From assembly GCA_023333565.1 (NCBI GenBank), contig JAJKFH010002749.1, positions 248,001 through 312,000 on the forward strand: a stretch of DNA of 64,000 nucleotides. Direction: 5' to 3'. Both the position numbers and the translations under genes were made by a program. The notes beneath the pieces are model-generated. The model was not told the origin of the DNA, did no database searches, and saw only the letters and a program-made list of their open reading frames with translations. This document shows, piece after piece, positions 22,354 to 34,538 of this stretch. The DNA comes from Puffinus mauretanicus (lineage: Eukaryota; Chordata; Aves; Procellariiformes; Procellariidae). Each line of letters begins with the position of its first letter. The first letter of the stretch is position 1.

Positions 22354-25300
22354 ATGACCCACCAATTCCCAGCACTGTCTCCAGAGCAGAAGAAAGCTCT
22401 TTCAGACATTGCTCAGCGGATTGTGGCTTCAGGAAAGGGGATCTTAGCTGCAGATGAATCAGTGGGTGAGTTCTGGATCTCAATCAATTAGTACCCAAGA
22501 CTTTTTCTCTTAAGCTTGCTTCATCTTTGAAATCAGTGGAGTAAATTAAAAACACTTAACAACTGTTGACTGAGCAGGAACAACTCTGCCAGTCATGGCT
22601 GCATCTACAGCCACAAAAGCTGACAAACTATGGGTTGAGAAGGGAAGCCCTGATCTGAAGTCCCAGTTCATTACTACGAACTGGGACCAGGAGGCCAAGC
22701 CAATACCTTCGTCTGACCTTCGTCCACTTCGCTAGGTACCATGGGGAATAGGCTGCAGAAGATCAATGTGGAGAACACAGAGGAGAATCGCCGGGCTTTT
22801 CGAGAGATCCTCTTCTCTTCAGATGCTTCCATCAACCAGAACATTGGGGGAGTGATCCTCTTCCATGAGACTCTCTATCAGAAAGACAGCAGTGGAAAGC
22901 CATTTCCAGCTCTCATCAAAGAAAAAGGCATTGTGGTGGGAATAAAGGTATATGTACACGTTTGGCTGGCAGCATACTCCAAACCCTGTTTGCAGTGAAA
23001 ATTATGTATGGGGCTGCACTCTCTCCTGCCAAACACTTTTTTTTTTTTTTTGTGCTTGGTTTTAAAATCACTAGAGGATCTCTGCCACCATTCTCTGCAT
23101 TACTTTTGCACAACTAACCAGGGACATATTTTCACTTGATCAGGAATTTTTCATCAACTCCCATCTGCTCACCATTCACTGCAATTAAATCCCTCCATGC
23201 AGTAACCTAAATCCAGTCCTTTCCACACCTGACAGAGCTTTCGAGCCATTCCCTGCAGCCATCTACACATCGTCCCCTTCTCTTACCCGATTCGCTCCTT
23301 TTCTTCCCCTTTGCTCCAACATTTCCCTCCTTTGCACCTTTAGCGTGTTCAGCCCCATACTTTACTCACAGTCAGCTGGCAAAGACAGACTAGCCATGGG
23401 TAAGAAGGTAAGGATGAGACTGATCTCCATCTCTCTGTTTTTCTGGTCTCCACAGCTGGATAAAGGCACAGCACCCCTAGCAGGAACAAATGGAGAAACC
23501 ACCATCCAAGGTAAGGACAGATCTAAGGAGCCTAAGCTATGACCAGTGCAGCAAAAGCCATGGGGTGACTCACCTGAGTCGCAGCCCTGGTTAGTGTCAT
23601 GGTACTTTTCAGAGCCATGTCCAGAAGAACTGCTCTCAGTGAAGCACTGTTCTTTCATCTGCAGGGCTGGATGGACTGGCTGAGCGCTGTGCCCAGTACA
23701 AGAAAGACGGTGCTGATTTTGGCAAGTGGCGTGCAGTGCTGAAGATCACCAGCACAACACCCTCTCAACTCGCCATCCAAGAGAATGCCAACACACTGGC
23801 ACGCTATGCCAGCATTTGCCAGCAGGTATCTACCCTCCAGCAACCTTTCCTGAGATGCTGTTGACCCTTCTCACCATTCCCTGTGATAACGTGCTAGGTA
23901 ACCTGAAAAGCAGATCTCTGCAAGGGTTTTGGGAAAGATGAGGAAGAAGGGCAGTGCAGCAAGAAGGAATACCAATAAAGTCAGGGTAGACAACAAGGAC
24001 AGTTTTTCTTCCACAGTCCCAAGAACTTCCTTGTTTTTTTTTTCTTAGCATGGCTTGGTGCCAATTGTGGAGCCAGAAATCTTGCCTGATGGAGACCACG
24101 ATCTCCAGCGCTGTCAGTATGTCACAGAAAAGGTAAGAGGTTCCCGCCCCTCTCCTCCCCTTCACAAATCAGTAGCTAATCTTATGCAGAGTTTGTGTTC
24201 ACAGATCTCAAAGAGTTTTGACCAAAAAGATACTTCATAACAGTATCATAAAAATGAGCTGCTCATGGTCAAATAATGAGTTAATAGCAAATGCGAGAGT
24301 AGAATCCATGCTTTTGGATTTCCACTTAAACTAACAGTATAAGCATTCTCAATCTCAAAAAGATGTATTCGTAGCAAAACCACTTACCCCTCTTTCAGTA
24401 CCTCAGTTTGCAGGGACAAACCCCGTAAATAGGAAGAGTGATATCCTGGCATCTCAAAAGCAGTGGCGTCTCCAGGGCTGCAACCCCTGTGATAAACTTC
24501 ATGAGAAAACAAATTTCAATTTGATCTTCCCACACTCCCAAGGAATAAGCTGTCTTTTCACTGCAGGTTGAGGTGAAGATTTGAGCAGGTCTGTATTCAA
24601 TCCATCTGTTTTCAGGTTCTGGCTGCTGTCTACAAGGCCTTGAATGATCATCATGTGTACCTGGAAGGGACACTGCTGAAACCCAATATGGTGACGGCTG
24701 GGCATTCCTGCCCCAAGAAGTACACCCCTCAGGATGTAGCCGTGGCAACTGTCACTACTCTTCTCCGCACCGTTCCTGCTGCCGTTCCCGGTGATTTCCG
24801 ATTCATTTCTATGTATCCATCCACACTGTCACTCTTGCTGGCCTTGCTCCTACGTCTGACACGCTCAGCCCTCTGGGACGTAAAGGTCAGAGATTGCGGT
24901 GGCTGGAGCACTCTGTTTCTAAGCCTCGCAACCTCTTTCTTGCAGGAATCTGCTTCCTGTCTGGAGGTCAGAGTGAAGAGGAGGCTTCTGTCAACCTGAA
25001 CGCCATGAACCAGTCCCCTCTGCCTAAGCCTTGGAAACTGACCTTTTCATACGGGAGAGCCCTGCAAGCCTCTGCCCTGGCAGCATGGGTGGGCAAAAGC
25101 GAGAACAAGAAGGCTGCACAGGAGGCCTTCCGCAAGCGGGCACAGGTACGAGGCTTCCCCCCGCGCAGAGAGGAGCTGCTCACCATGAAGGGAGACATGT
25201 TGTCACCTTCCTGAGGCTCTTCTTGTTCCCGCCCCTCCTGGTGCTTCATATTAACCGGGGATGTTAGTCTGTGATTTCTGCCTTGCTTGGTTACTCCTCC

Positions 25301-25464
25301 TGTCTTTCTACATCTGTCTGTCTTACTGCAATCTAACTGGTTGCCCCTCCTTTTTGTTTCTTTTTCAGATTAATAGTTTGGCTTGCAGAGGACAGTATGT
25401 CGTGTCTGGGAAGACTGACACAGCTGCCATGCAGTCACTTTTCACTGCCAGCTACACCTACTGA
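22354..25464 (+). CDS. ALDOB: Fructose-bisphosphate aldolase B (liver type)
   Basis: A class I aldolase that cleaves fructose 1,6-bisphosphate and fructose 1-phosphate in cytosol of liver, kidney and gut. Coding exons are 22354-22465, 22736-22947, 23456-23510, 23665-23825, 24049-24132, 24616-24790, 24946-25145 and 25369-25464, all with GT/AG junctions. They total 1,095 bp, or 364 residues, the usual length. The internal exon sizes (212, 55, 161, 84, 175, 200) equal those of human ALDOB. Active-site residues are all present (numbering with Met): Asp34, Lys108, Lys147, Glu188, Schiff-base Lys230 in [14 protein letters not shown], and the C-terminal Tyr364. The start [12 protein letters not shown] and the ending SLFTASYTY identify isozyme B rather than A or C. 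Exon 2 starts at 22344, ten bases before the ATG. No disruption was seen, so the gene should be functional. Confidence 0.98.
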
Positions 25465-25880
25465 AAGTGCAGGAACCTTCCTTCGTCCTGTCCCTCTTCA
25501 CAAGGTGGAAGGTGTTCAGAAATGAAAGAAAAACAAAGAAATCTAATTTCCCTTACCCTAAACAAAACTGGAGATAAAATGGATTAGCTTCTTCTCCACC
25601 CTTCGCTCCCACAATTTACTGAGGGAATATTCTTGTTTCATCTGCCCATTCCAAGGAAGAGGAATTCTTTCCACACAACAAACAACACCTGCCAATGAAT
25701 CACCAACCCCCTCTCCCCTTGGTTTAAGCTTAGTCCCCAGAATAGTAGACATTAAGCAGTTCCCCAGCAATTCAAATACATACCCTTGCCCATTACCACA
25801 TTTTGCAGCCAAAATCCCAAATTAGAAAACCTGACTGTGTCTTCAATCATGAGAATAAAACAGTAATTGAAAACCAATCT
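25465..25880 (+). other. ALDOB: ALDOB 3' UTR
   Basis: It runs from the stop TGA (25462-25464) to shortly after the AATAAA at 25854-25859, giving about 410 bases, similar to known ALDOB 3' UTRs. No coding potential. The exact cleavage site is inferred. Confidence 0.65.
25854..25859 (+). terminator. ALDOB: ALDOB polyadenylation signal AATAAA
   Basis: The first canonical hexamer downstream of the ALDOB stop codon, within GAGAATAAAACAG. Confidence 0.7.
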
Positions 25881-27460
25881 CTATCTCACAATTCTTTATT
25901 TTGTATAAACTTTGCAGTCTCTTTCACACATCTGTGGTTTTCAGTAGCCTATGCAAAGATTAAGTCACAAAGCGTTACTGCTTGTGAGTTTGGGAAACCC
26001 TGAGGAGATCAAAGGGAAATAATCCAATAGTGATACAGCTGGGACATTAATCCTGCTGACTGAATTCTGACAGACACTGAGAAAACTTGAGAGATGTATG
26101 TGGTGAGCAGTGCACTGGACTCAGACCACAGATAAGTAACACTACCTTCAGAAGCTTCTCCTGTCTCTGGAGAATCAGGGGTGGTGTGACGAGGCTGCTG
26201 TACACTGAGTTAGGTTTGCACAGGTTGAGTTAGTGCTGTGCAAAGACTATTTTTCCAAAGTGCTTTCACAGTGGCATTTTCCACAATAATGAACATAAAA
26301 CATGCAGAGAGGCATCTTGGCCCACAGTTTGACCTTTGGTATGTTTCTATGTACCCGTTAGAGATGTAAGCTTTGTCAGCTAAAGCACAATTAAACAGTT
26401 GTTATGAAAAAAAGGTGTAAATGGCAGAAACAGCAGACCTAAGGTAATACAAGAACATTAGCCCAGCAACATGCTACACCAATCAACTAGCGACACCTTA
26501 GAGCAGCTCACCAACCAGCAAAGACCACGCAGCCCAGCAGTTTCCCCCCCCTCCCCTCAGGGCCACCTGGGACCAGGCCTGCGCAGTGGGAGGCACCCGG
26601 CTCTGCAGGCTGCTCCTGCCAGCAAGGAAAGGGAAAACAGGGAGAATCGCTGCCCTGTAACCTCCTCGTGTTCTGTGCATTAGTAACCACTCTTTCACAC
26701 GGGTAATAAACAGCCAAACTCCTTCACATGGATCCAATCATTGTGTAATCAATGCATGCATTTAGTCTGTCCTGACCTCAACCATGAACAAAGAGCAAGT
26801 GACTTGTCCAAAAACACTCCAGAGGCCGATACCGGAGTCAGGAACACCAACTCTTTTCTGGTTCGTTTGTGGTCCCGTAGCTCTTCACGCACCTGAGTTC
26901 AAATAAACCTCTGCTCCTGATGAGAGGCATCTTACTGATCTACGTAGATCGCTTCTCTTGAGAGTGGAAATGCTGTTTCCCCAAACCAGCAAAAGAAACC
27001 CTCTCACGCTTTATAAAACTAAAGCTGTAGCTTTGTTAAATAATTCCTGCTCCTTTGCTGGATGCCTGTTGCACATGCTGTGCCCGATGCAGCTGGTGGC
27101 TCTGCCCAGGCCCCTGATGTTTCTCTTTGGCAGAGGTGTTTGTGACCGGAGCAAGTAGAGGTCTGCTGAACGTACTACCATGAATCAAAGCGAGGCTGTG
27201 TGCAGATGAACCGTTATTTCTCACTTTTAAAAATGAACACCCTTTTAAAAAATAGGAAAAGTGGTATTTTCATATAATTGTGTGTCTGGATCAGAAATGT
27301 GGCCTACAGAACAAACTCCCTGTGCAAACGGCCTGGCTGACAGCACCGTCACACCCCAAAGACGGGATGAAAACCTCCAGAGACAGCTGCCAAGAGTCTT
27401 TGACTGGCAAAAATACACAGCGATCGCAGGGTAGTCCCACACCCTCTTTTGCCAAACCTC
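25881..27460. other. ALDOB-MRPL50 intergenic region
   Basis: About 1.6 kb with no recognised gene. In human the zinc-finger gene ZNF189 occupies this interval, divergent from MRPL50. No C2H2 linker or finger pattern (CX2CX12HX3H, TGEKPY) is seen in any frame here. A GC-richer patch at about 26510-26650 has frames on both strands but no recognisable product. Confidence 0.7.
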
Positions 27461-27636
27461 CTTCCCACGCCTGCGGGCACGGCCTCTGCCTATACCGGCC
27501 CCGCGGGGTGCGTGGGCAGGTGAGGCGATGGCCGCCGCCCCCCGCCACTGAGGGGACGGTGGCAGCGGCGGCGGGAGGGGGCGGTTCGGGGGCGACCGTT
27601 AACCGCCAGCGCGCCCTCAGCCGTGCGCGCAGCGGG

Positions 27637-27649
27637 ACTACAGTTCCCG
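27637..27649 (+). promoter_or_regulatory. MRPL50: ZNF143/THAP11-type element ACTACAnnTCCC
   Basis: ACTACAGTTCCCG is an exact match to the core of this conserved promoter element. It sits 77 bases upstream of the MRPL50 start codon, where such elements normally lie relative to the transcription start. Confidence 0.7.
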
Positions 27650-27676
27650 TGAGGCAGTGCGGCGTGGGACGGAAAT

Positions 27677-27683
27677 ACGTCAC
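27677..27683 (+). promoter_or_regulatory. MRPL50: CRE-like site TACGTCA
   Basis: TACGTCA matches the core of the CREB/ATF site and lies about 43 bases before the MRPL50 ATG, beside an ETS-like CGGAA. Occupancy is inferred from position and family knowledge only. Confidence 0.5.
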
Positions 27684-27725
27684 TGCCCCGCTGGCTGCCG
27701 GGAAGAGACTGGGCGCCCGCGGAGG

Positions 27726-29130
27726 ATGGCGGCGGTTGCCGCGCTGCGGGTGGCGGGCCGGCGCTTGGGCCTCGGCGCTCCGGCGCGCAGGGCGTTTTGG
27801 GGCGGCCAGAGGTAACGGCGGGGGAAGCGGGGGGGCCTCCCGGGGGCGGGCAGGCGCTGGCGGCTGTCGACCGCTGGCCCCGCTGTCTCCCCGTGCTGGT
27901 CCTGCGACCGGCCGGGGGGCTGAGCAGGCCTGCGCGGTGTGGCCATGGCCCCCGCTGGGGACGGTGCTGTGCCGCGGTCGGGAGGCTGGCTGGTCGTTCA
28001 GACCTGCCGTCCTCGGTGCTCGGTTTTCGTGCACCAGTCGAGAGCGTGTGGGGCCGCAGGGCTCGGGGCGTGCCCTCGTCGCGTCCCTGCCGAGGGTGCA
28101 CTGCGAGCAGGCGGGTGTGACGGTGCAGAGTTATGTTTTACAGTGCTCTCACCTGCTTTGGTAAGGGAACTTGCTAGGTGTGGAAAAAGATGTTTTAGGG
28201 CAGTATTACAATGGGAATGAAAAATGGTCGTTTCTGTATAACTTTTTAGGTGAAACCATGCTGTGTTATTGACTAGATTGTGGCATATGAGCAAGTCAAA
28301 TAACTTGGGGTAGGCTTCAATTTTCTAGTTAAAACTAGTGATCATACTTTTTTTTTATTTGTGGGCACTAATTTTTTCTACAGTAGTGGTTATTTTGTGT
28401 GATCCCTTAGATTAGAAAATGGAGCTCTAACTCCATTAATGTAACTTGGTTACATTAATCTGGTTAAAATTCTGTTTACACTCAGACCAATAAAGTAAGC
28501 TAGGCAAGTGATCACTATGTAGAGACAACTTATGTGGCAAGCCGCATTTGAGGGAAAGCCAAAGGTCTAGCCTATGCGCTGTTGTTCTTGCATGCATAAC
28601 AAACCTGCTGTGTCACAGGATGTGAAAATTCTCTACAGGCTAGGTTGAGTCCAGTATTAAAAGACTACGAATATAAATGTGCTCTGACTCAGTCCTGAGT
28701 AGCCCAGAGACTGAAAATACTTCTGTCTGGTATCAACAGGAAGGAGGAAAAAGAAGTAGAAGCAGACAAAATAATTCATCAAGAGAAAAGTGAACCCAGC
28801 CTCATTTGTCCCCCACCACGCAGCAGAAGCTATCTTCCTCCGGAGGATATACAGACCTGCCTTGAGTCTTACGTCAAGGAGATTTTTGGACCCTCACTTC
28901 CTGGTAATTGGCAGCAGACACCCCTCAAAGAAATCAGGTTGAAGTATCGCCTCCTGGCTCAGCTGGCAGCAGAACTTGGTCATGCTGTCCCCAATTCACA
29001 GCTCCACCTGATGCGCAGTGCTGAGGATGTCTTGAATTTCTATAGCACTCCTGTGAAGGATGTGTCCAAGTTTGAGGAACTGTGCTCTGCAGAGCTACCC
29101 CCAAACCTGAAGATTACCTGGGAGCACTGA
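27726..29130 (+). CDS. MRPL50: Mitochondrial large ribosomal subunit protein mL50
   Basis: A component of the 39S subunit of the mitochondrial ribosome. There are two coding exons, 27726-27811 and 28740-29130, joined by a 928-bp intron (donor GAG|GTAACG, acceptor ATCAACAG|G). They total 477 bp, or 158 residues, the same length as human. The N-terminus is Arg/Ala-rich without acidic residues (MAAVAALRVAGRRLGLG...RRAFWG), as expected of a mitochondrial targeting peptide. A Lys/Glu-rich linker follows. The conserved core includes ICPPPRSRSYLPPEDIQ, LESYVKEIFG, LPGNW, LLAQLAAELGHAVPNSQLH and the C-terminus LPPNLKITWEH. The ATG is at the head of the CpG island exon and its context fits the family. 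No defects were seen. Confidence 0.97.
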
Positions 29131-29238
29131 GTCGCACCACGAAGCATCGCTTTGCTTTGCTAGTGTTCCTAAGGCAGGACTGCAGAGCAGAAGCAGAGCC
29201 CTTTCATTGTGGTAGCAACCGAACAGGTGAATATCACT

Positions 29239-29244
29239 AATAAA
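29239..29244 (+). terminator. MRPL50: MRPL50 polyadenylation signal AATAAA
   Basis: AATAAA about 110 bases after the stop codon at 29128-29130. A GT-rich stretch (TTTCATTGTTTCTGTTTTATG) follows within 40 bases, as expected for a cleavage site near 29260. Confidence 0.75.
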
Positions 29245-29264
29245 AGTTCATTTAGTTGTTCTCA

Positions 29265-32200
29265 GGTTTCATTGTTTCTGTTTTATGTATACGGAAAAAA
29301 GAGCAGAAGTTCTCCCTGTGAAGCAGTGACGCAGTGTGGTCAGTAACGGTACTAATGTATGCTTTCTGGCCTTTACCGTGCTGCCCAACAGTTACTGGCT
29401 TCAGTGGGGATAAACATGGGGGACCGACTCCCAATTTCTTCCCTACACCTCGTGAATTTCTTGCCTTCGGTTCTGAACTGTGTAATGGGCTTTTGTGAGT
29501 GCGGTTTGGCTATGTCAGGAGCCCTGTTCAACTTGGCCACCAAGACTAGCTGGGCCAGCAAACTTGGGGAAGGAGAGGGGAGGTAAGCCAGCATCATTAT
29601 TTCTTTTTTTTTTTTTCTTTTTTTTTTTCTTTTTTTCTTTTTTCTTTTTCTCATTGAGATTGAAAAGAAGACCCTGTCAGCAATAATGTTACTAAAAGTC
29701 ATCAGAGGTGCTATCTTAAATAAAACCACTTGTTCTACTCGAAATTGCTACGTGAAGATAGTGGAATTCTGAAATCTCTTATCTTAGTAATGGTGAACTC
29801 TCCAACAGCCATATAAAAGCAGCTGCCATCAAGGCAGCTTGTAGAATTCCTCCATGTCTGTTGAAGGACCCCATTTTTATAAGTTCTGTGGATCCTTCTA
29901 ATAGCTATTAATTTTTCTTAGATGTTAGTTTTTATGTAGCTATAGAAAGACATATAATACCTATATGTTAGTTTTTCTTCCTGTATAACTGATTATGGAA
30001 GTTTGCTTTTAATCAGAGGAGGCAAGCAATGAAGTCAGGCAGACAGGAAAACAAAACAATCCACAGCAGTCTGAGAAATGCCTGGTACTTTGTGGATGTT
30101 TTCTACAAAACAGGTTGTTTACATTGAAGTTAGATTCTCTGTGTGATATTTTAGGAATGATCCAGAAATACCTTGGTTATACCACTCGCTCTCCTGAACC
30201 CTTTCTCCCCTGCTGTCTTTTAGCACACAAATACCTGAAGTATGCTTAGGAACTGCTGCTTTTGTGTGCTACCGTGCTCAGTTTCTTTATTCAGTAAACT
30301 TCGCAAGTGCTGCTTTCTTCTCATAGCTCTGAATAAATTCAAGAAACCTGTTCTTTTCTCGTTGTGAGTCCTGGGGAATTACAGAATAGCGTAAGTCTAC
30401 TACTACATGTTCCATTGCGGGGTGGACATGAGGGAACTCGGGATGCTTCACTGGTCCCTGTGGAAGGCTGGCTGTTCACAAATCCCTGTAGCTTACGGAA
30501 ATACACAGTGTGATAAATAGCCTAATATGTGTCATCTTGTCTGCTTCAGAGGCTGTTTGAGAGCAATGAATTGGAAGTATTTTTTTCATGAAATTGTCTT
30601 CTTTCCATCAGAGGAGAGATACTTACACTTCCTTGTTTCCTCTTACTTGGTACTCTTTATCTAAAAAACCACTTTCAGTGGTAGTTGCACTTTCTGCTCA
30701 TCCCAGTGTGTAACTTCCATAGCTCATGTAATGTAATCAGAAGAGAGGGTGAAAAATAGGACAGGCAAGAAAAGAGCATGACAACAGCTTTGTCTTGTGT
30801 TCTGCTGTATCTGAGTTATGTCAAATTGAGACTTCCCTGATCTCAGATACTTTAGTCCCTCTGGGTGCAAACCTCATGCTTCCATCAGCACACCTGTGCA
30901 AGAAGCTGCAGGGGCGAAGGCACAAGGGAAGATCAGACGTGGGCGTTCGAGATGCAAAACTTTTAACTGCTTGTAACAAGCTGAAAAAGCAGACGTCTGA
31001 AATGAGATCAAAGTCTTGCATAGAACACCTGTGCCCTGGAAGGGATAAGACTTCTAGGTGCTTAAACATGTTTTTTTATCCTTGGCCTTTCAAAAGTACC
31101 TAACTTCTATTGAATTCAATTATAAATAAATAAAAGTCCCGCCCATGCATTTACAGGAGGGCTGATCTTCATTTGTTTTAGGCAGAGCCAGTAGAGAAGA
31201 TCAAAAGAAAGTGCAAAGAAGCCAGGTTAGGGGGTGTTTCTTAACAGAGAGACTGGATGCCAGACTGGGTGGACTGGTGTCCCCATGAATGAGAGAAGGC
31301 TGCGGTGCACTAGGAAGAGGCTCCTGCATGTGTACAACCGGCTGAGGGAGGCTGTCCTACACCACCACGTCTGCCAGCCTGTGGCGGCATCAGCAAAGTC
31401 TGCCCATTCAAGTTTGGGGGAGGATGAACATTTTGTTTCTAATGCTGACCTCTGGTTTCGATGCGATGTGACAATTTTCCCCCAATACAGGTACTCAGTT
31501 AAGGCAGGGGCAGATGGTTTTCCTGATCCCAAAAGTCACGTTCCAGAGCGGTTCGCACAGCCAAGAGGCACAATCCGTACACCACAAGGAGCAAGAGCAA
31601 CAGCTCTGCAGGGGTACTCACTGTCCTGCTAGATGGGAGTTAGCTGGGGGGCAGAGAGAGGCCACAGCCATCCAGCTGCATGACCCCCCCCAAGCAGGGG
31701 CATCAGACATTGCTGCCAGTCATATTAGATAGATCAGGTTCATACCTGAAGTGCATGAAGCTGCACACAGCCCAAGGGCCATACATCCGTCTTAAGAGAT
31801 GATCCATGATGAAAAGCTAGCCACTGCAACATGTTTCTTTCACGCAGTTGGTCATAAGACTGGATTACAGAAACCACTGTTAGCTGTCTAAGCTCACTGT
31901 ACACAGCACATAGAGAATGATGTGCCTCGGGATGGGAACTAACAAAAAAAAAAAAAAAAATCCAAAGGCTACCTAAAGACTGATTTTTCAGTGGGTCACA
32001 GATTCCAGGAGGTGGACACACATTGCTCCTGAAGAGAAAGGTACCTGGGAAAAGCAAATGTGCTGTGAGGTTTTGACTTCCTGTGCAGAGGGTTATCTGT
32101 CAACTGGAAAAGGCTGAGGGTACTATAAATCTAAAATAGTAAATACATAGAGCTGGCCAAGAAGAAATGCAGTGAACGTGTGTGATTGATAGGTGTAGCT

Positions 32201-33950
32201 TCATCTGACCAGTCATCCAGAACTTAGGCTTTTGCAAACAAGCATGTGCACCCCTGTGGATCTGCATCTACCTGCAGACCTCTCCTGGGTATAGGCATCC
32301 CTACGTACCATGTCAGAGAAGAGAGCAGGGCTCACTTGCGAGTTTCAAAGTGAAGACAGGTGCCTCTCACCATGCTGCGCTGTGACTGGAAGGATAAAGC
32401 AGTCCTTCAGGAAGTGGAAAATGGAGATCCAAATCCTTCTTCAACCTGGAGGATGTGGAAGAAACTCAAAACCACATCTTCCACCTTCAGAAAGGCTGCC
32501 CACACCATCAGCAGAGGGGAATGACATCACTACCAATTCTGTGGAAGCTATTGACCAAGAACACAAGATTCACTCTGTGGTTACAGCGCACCTGGGATGA
32601 ACACAAGCCCAGGAGCCACAGCTGCAAAAACTAGGCTGCAGATCATAAAGTTTTTACCTCAGAATTTAACCCCCTGCTAACCTTTTGCAGTGCACTTAGG
32701 TGGCGTATTGAATGGAGTATTCATTGCTGATAAGCTTTCCTAACATGTCATTATTCTCCTAACACAGCAGAACAATGACCGGTTCCACAGCCAAGTACAT
32801 TCAGCAGAAATTCTCCCTGTGGAATTTGGATCAAAGTTGTGGTGAGGGAGCCAGAACACCGTCGATGGTTCTTCGTGTCACAGAAAGCCTGCATGGCTCA
32901 AGTCTGATCGTTATATTCCTAAGACTGAAGCAGACATCAGTGGAGTCAGAAGAAAATACCAACCTGGAAGAAACACTACAAGACCAAACACAAATAGACA
33001 TCCCAGATTTTCTTAGTATCACAGGCAAATGACAGAGACCAGGCTACATGTTTTGGTTTTTTGATAATTTTTTTTGCATCTGTTTTGGAAAAAATATACA
33101 AAAAAAGCCAAGAATAACCAACATGGAAATGTGAGGTAAACATTCCAGTAAAAGTACAGACAGAGGCTCCATTCTTTAAAGGAGACACACAGTAGTTATC
33201 ACCATGCTAGAAGAATGAGATGCAGGAAAATCCTAGAAACAGTGAAAAGTCATGTAATGAAGCCTTTGCCCCAGTTCTAGCCATTGTAAATGGGCTCTTT
33301 TTTGTTCTTCCCCCGTACCCCCCACCCACAATTAATTGTCTTTTTTTTCCTTAAACAAAGTTCTTAAATTGCAAAATAGCAGTTTTGATATAAATTCTGT
33401 ATGGCAGAATTTACAAAAATGCAGGCTGCTACCACAGACTGTGTCAGGTTTTGTTGTTTTTTTTTTTTTTTTTGACTTGCCAAAGCCCCTCAGTGACAAC
33501 CACACTGTCGGGGCACAACTGGCTTCTCAGTTACGCCAATCTGAATGCCAGGTAATGCCACTCCACTGGAGAGGTGGTGTCACTTTTCCTTTGCACCAGC
33601 GTTACTAGTTACCCCACAAATCTATGATGAAGTTATGAAACACTTAAAGCGCAGCTTCAGCTCCACAGTGGTGGCTGTATATCCCCATAGTCAATTCCTG
33701 AAGCCAGGTTTCACTGGGAGCTTTAGCTGGACCTTGGGGAGGAATGGAGATCTAGGGAGATGATATAGTCAGCTCACATGCTATCAGCTACCACTATAAA
33801 TTTTCATGTCCAGCCTGTCTATATTGCAGACTGAGTACGTTGTTTTAGTTATTCTTCAATAACTAGCACAATCACCCACACCAGAACAACCAGGCTTTGA
33901 TTCAGTAAGATGCTTAAGGACATAGTTCAACTCTGCCAAGTAGTCTGGAA
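29265..33950. other. MRPL50-PLPPR1 intergenic region
   Basis: The two genes converge here (MRPL50 +, PLPPR1 -). No gene is recognised. In human BAAT lies in this interval; no acyltransferase-like sequence is seen in any frame. A 132-codon frame at 31234-31632 (+) begins in a GC-balanced patch but has no known domain and no splice context. The region holds a long polypyrimidine tract (29600-29652) and several A- or T-runs (about 31949-31966, 33452-33473). Confidence 0.6.
29600..29652. repeat. Polypyrimidine (T/C) tract
   Basis: Fifty-three bases of almost pure T broken by single Cs at fairly regular spacing, ending CTTTTTCTC. There is no purine on this strand. It is capable in principle of triplex (H-DNA) formation. 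It could also be the degenerate poly(A) tail of a retroposed sequence in - orientation, but no element body is recognised beside it. Confidence 0.85.
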
Positions 33951-34019
33951 ACTGGATGGCTAACTGAAGTCCATAATGCTAAGGAATGCTTAAGTAGCTC
34001 ACTGAATCAAGGATGGATG

Positions 34020-34076
34020 TTTATTACTTGTTGATAGTATCATTTGGGTTAGATTCCTGATCACCTTTATTTTAAT
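34020..34076 (-). terminator. PLPPR1: Candidate PLPPR1 polyadenylation signals
   Basis: On the - strand, ATTAAA (34071-34076) runs straight into AATAAA (34066-34071), and a second AATAAA lies at 34020-34025. They are about 465-515 bases after the PLPPR1 stop, and are the first canonical hexamers reading down the - strand. Whether one of these is the true end, or a longer 3' UTR is used, cannot be told from sequence. Confidence 0.4.
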
Positions 34077-34538
34077 CTGAGTTAAATATATGCAATTACT
34101 TCAGATCTATGCTGAGCTTACTCAGATCAGAATCTGACCCACTGGTAGAAGCACTTCTTATGGTAAGAAAAGGTAAAAGTGAATTATTTTTTTTTCAAGA
34201 TATATAAATTCAAAAATGAAAAAAAAATTGTGTACAAATATCACATAACAACATCAACAATTCCATAGATGTAGTTCCTCAGTGCACACTTTAAACAAGA
34301 AAAGGGTTTTTTTGTTCTTTTTCCGTTTTGCTTTTAAATTCTGGCATAATAATATTAAAGCTGACAAAAAATCAGGGCAAGCTACATCACTTCCTCATAC
34401 AAAAAAAGTACAAAACATTAGCCTCTAACTAGACATAACATAATACTGGTCATCACAGTTAGACATTTAGTAACTGTGTGTCTTGGAGTATTGTACTGGA
34501 GGGTAATAAAAAATAGCTTCTGTTGCCAGTCTTCCACC

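Larger units (their letters stand above)
27465..28115. promoter_or_regulatory. MRPL50: CpG island promoter of MRPL50
   Basis: A dense CpG, GC-rich block over the MRPL50 first exon and the start of its intron. Just upstream of the ATG (27726) are ACTACAGTTCCCG at 27637-27649, which fits the ACTACAnnTCCC element bound by ZNF143/THAP11-HCF1 complexes in many housekeeping and mitochondrial gene promoters, a CGGAA ETS core at 27670-27674, and TACGTCA (CREB/ATF type) at 27677-27683. There is no TATA box. Long frames through the island on both strands (up to 294 codons) are composition artefacts. Such promoters often fire in both directions, but no divergent gene is recognised. Confidence 0.8.

Noticed and set aside
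21871..22409. Overlapping 164- and 150-codon - strand frames opposite ALDOB exon 2
   Set aside because: They are antisense to a confirmed coding exon and intron end, no domain is visible, and the part over exon 2 is open only because of the ALDOB codons.
27280..28164. 294-codon + strand frame, and 247- and 203-codon - strand frames
   Set aside because: They cross the MRPL50 CpG island. High GC removes stop codons in all frames, the products are Arg/Ala/Pro/Gly-rich without domains, and the real MRPL50 exon is in another frame with a proper donor.
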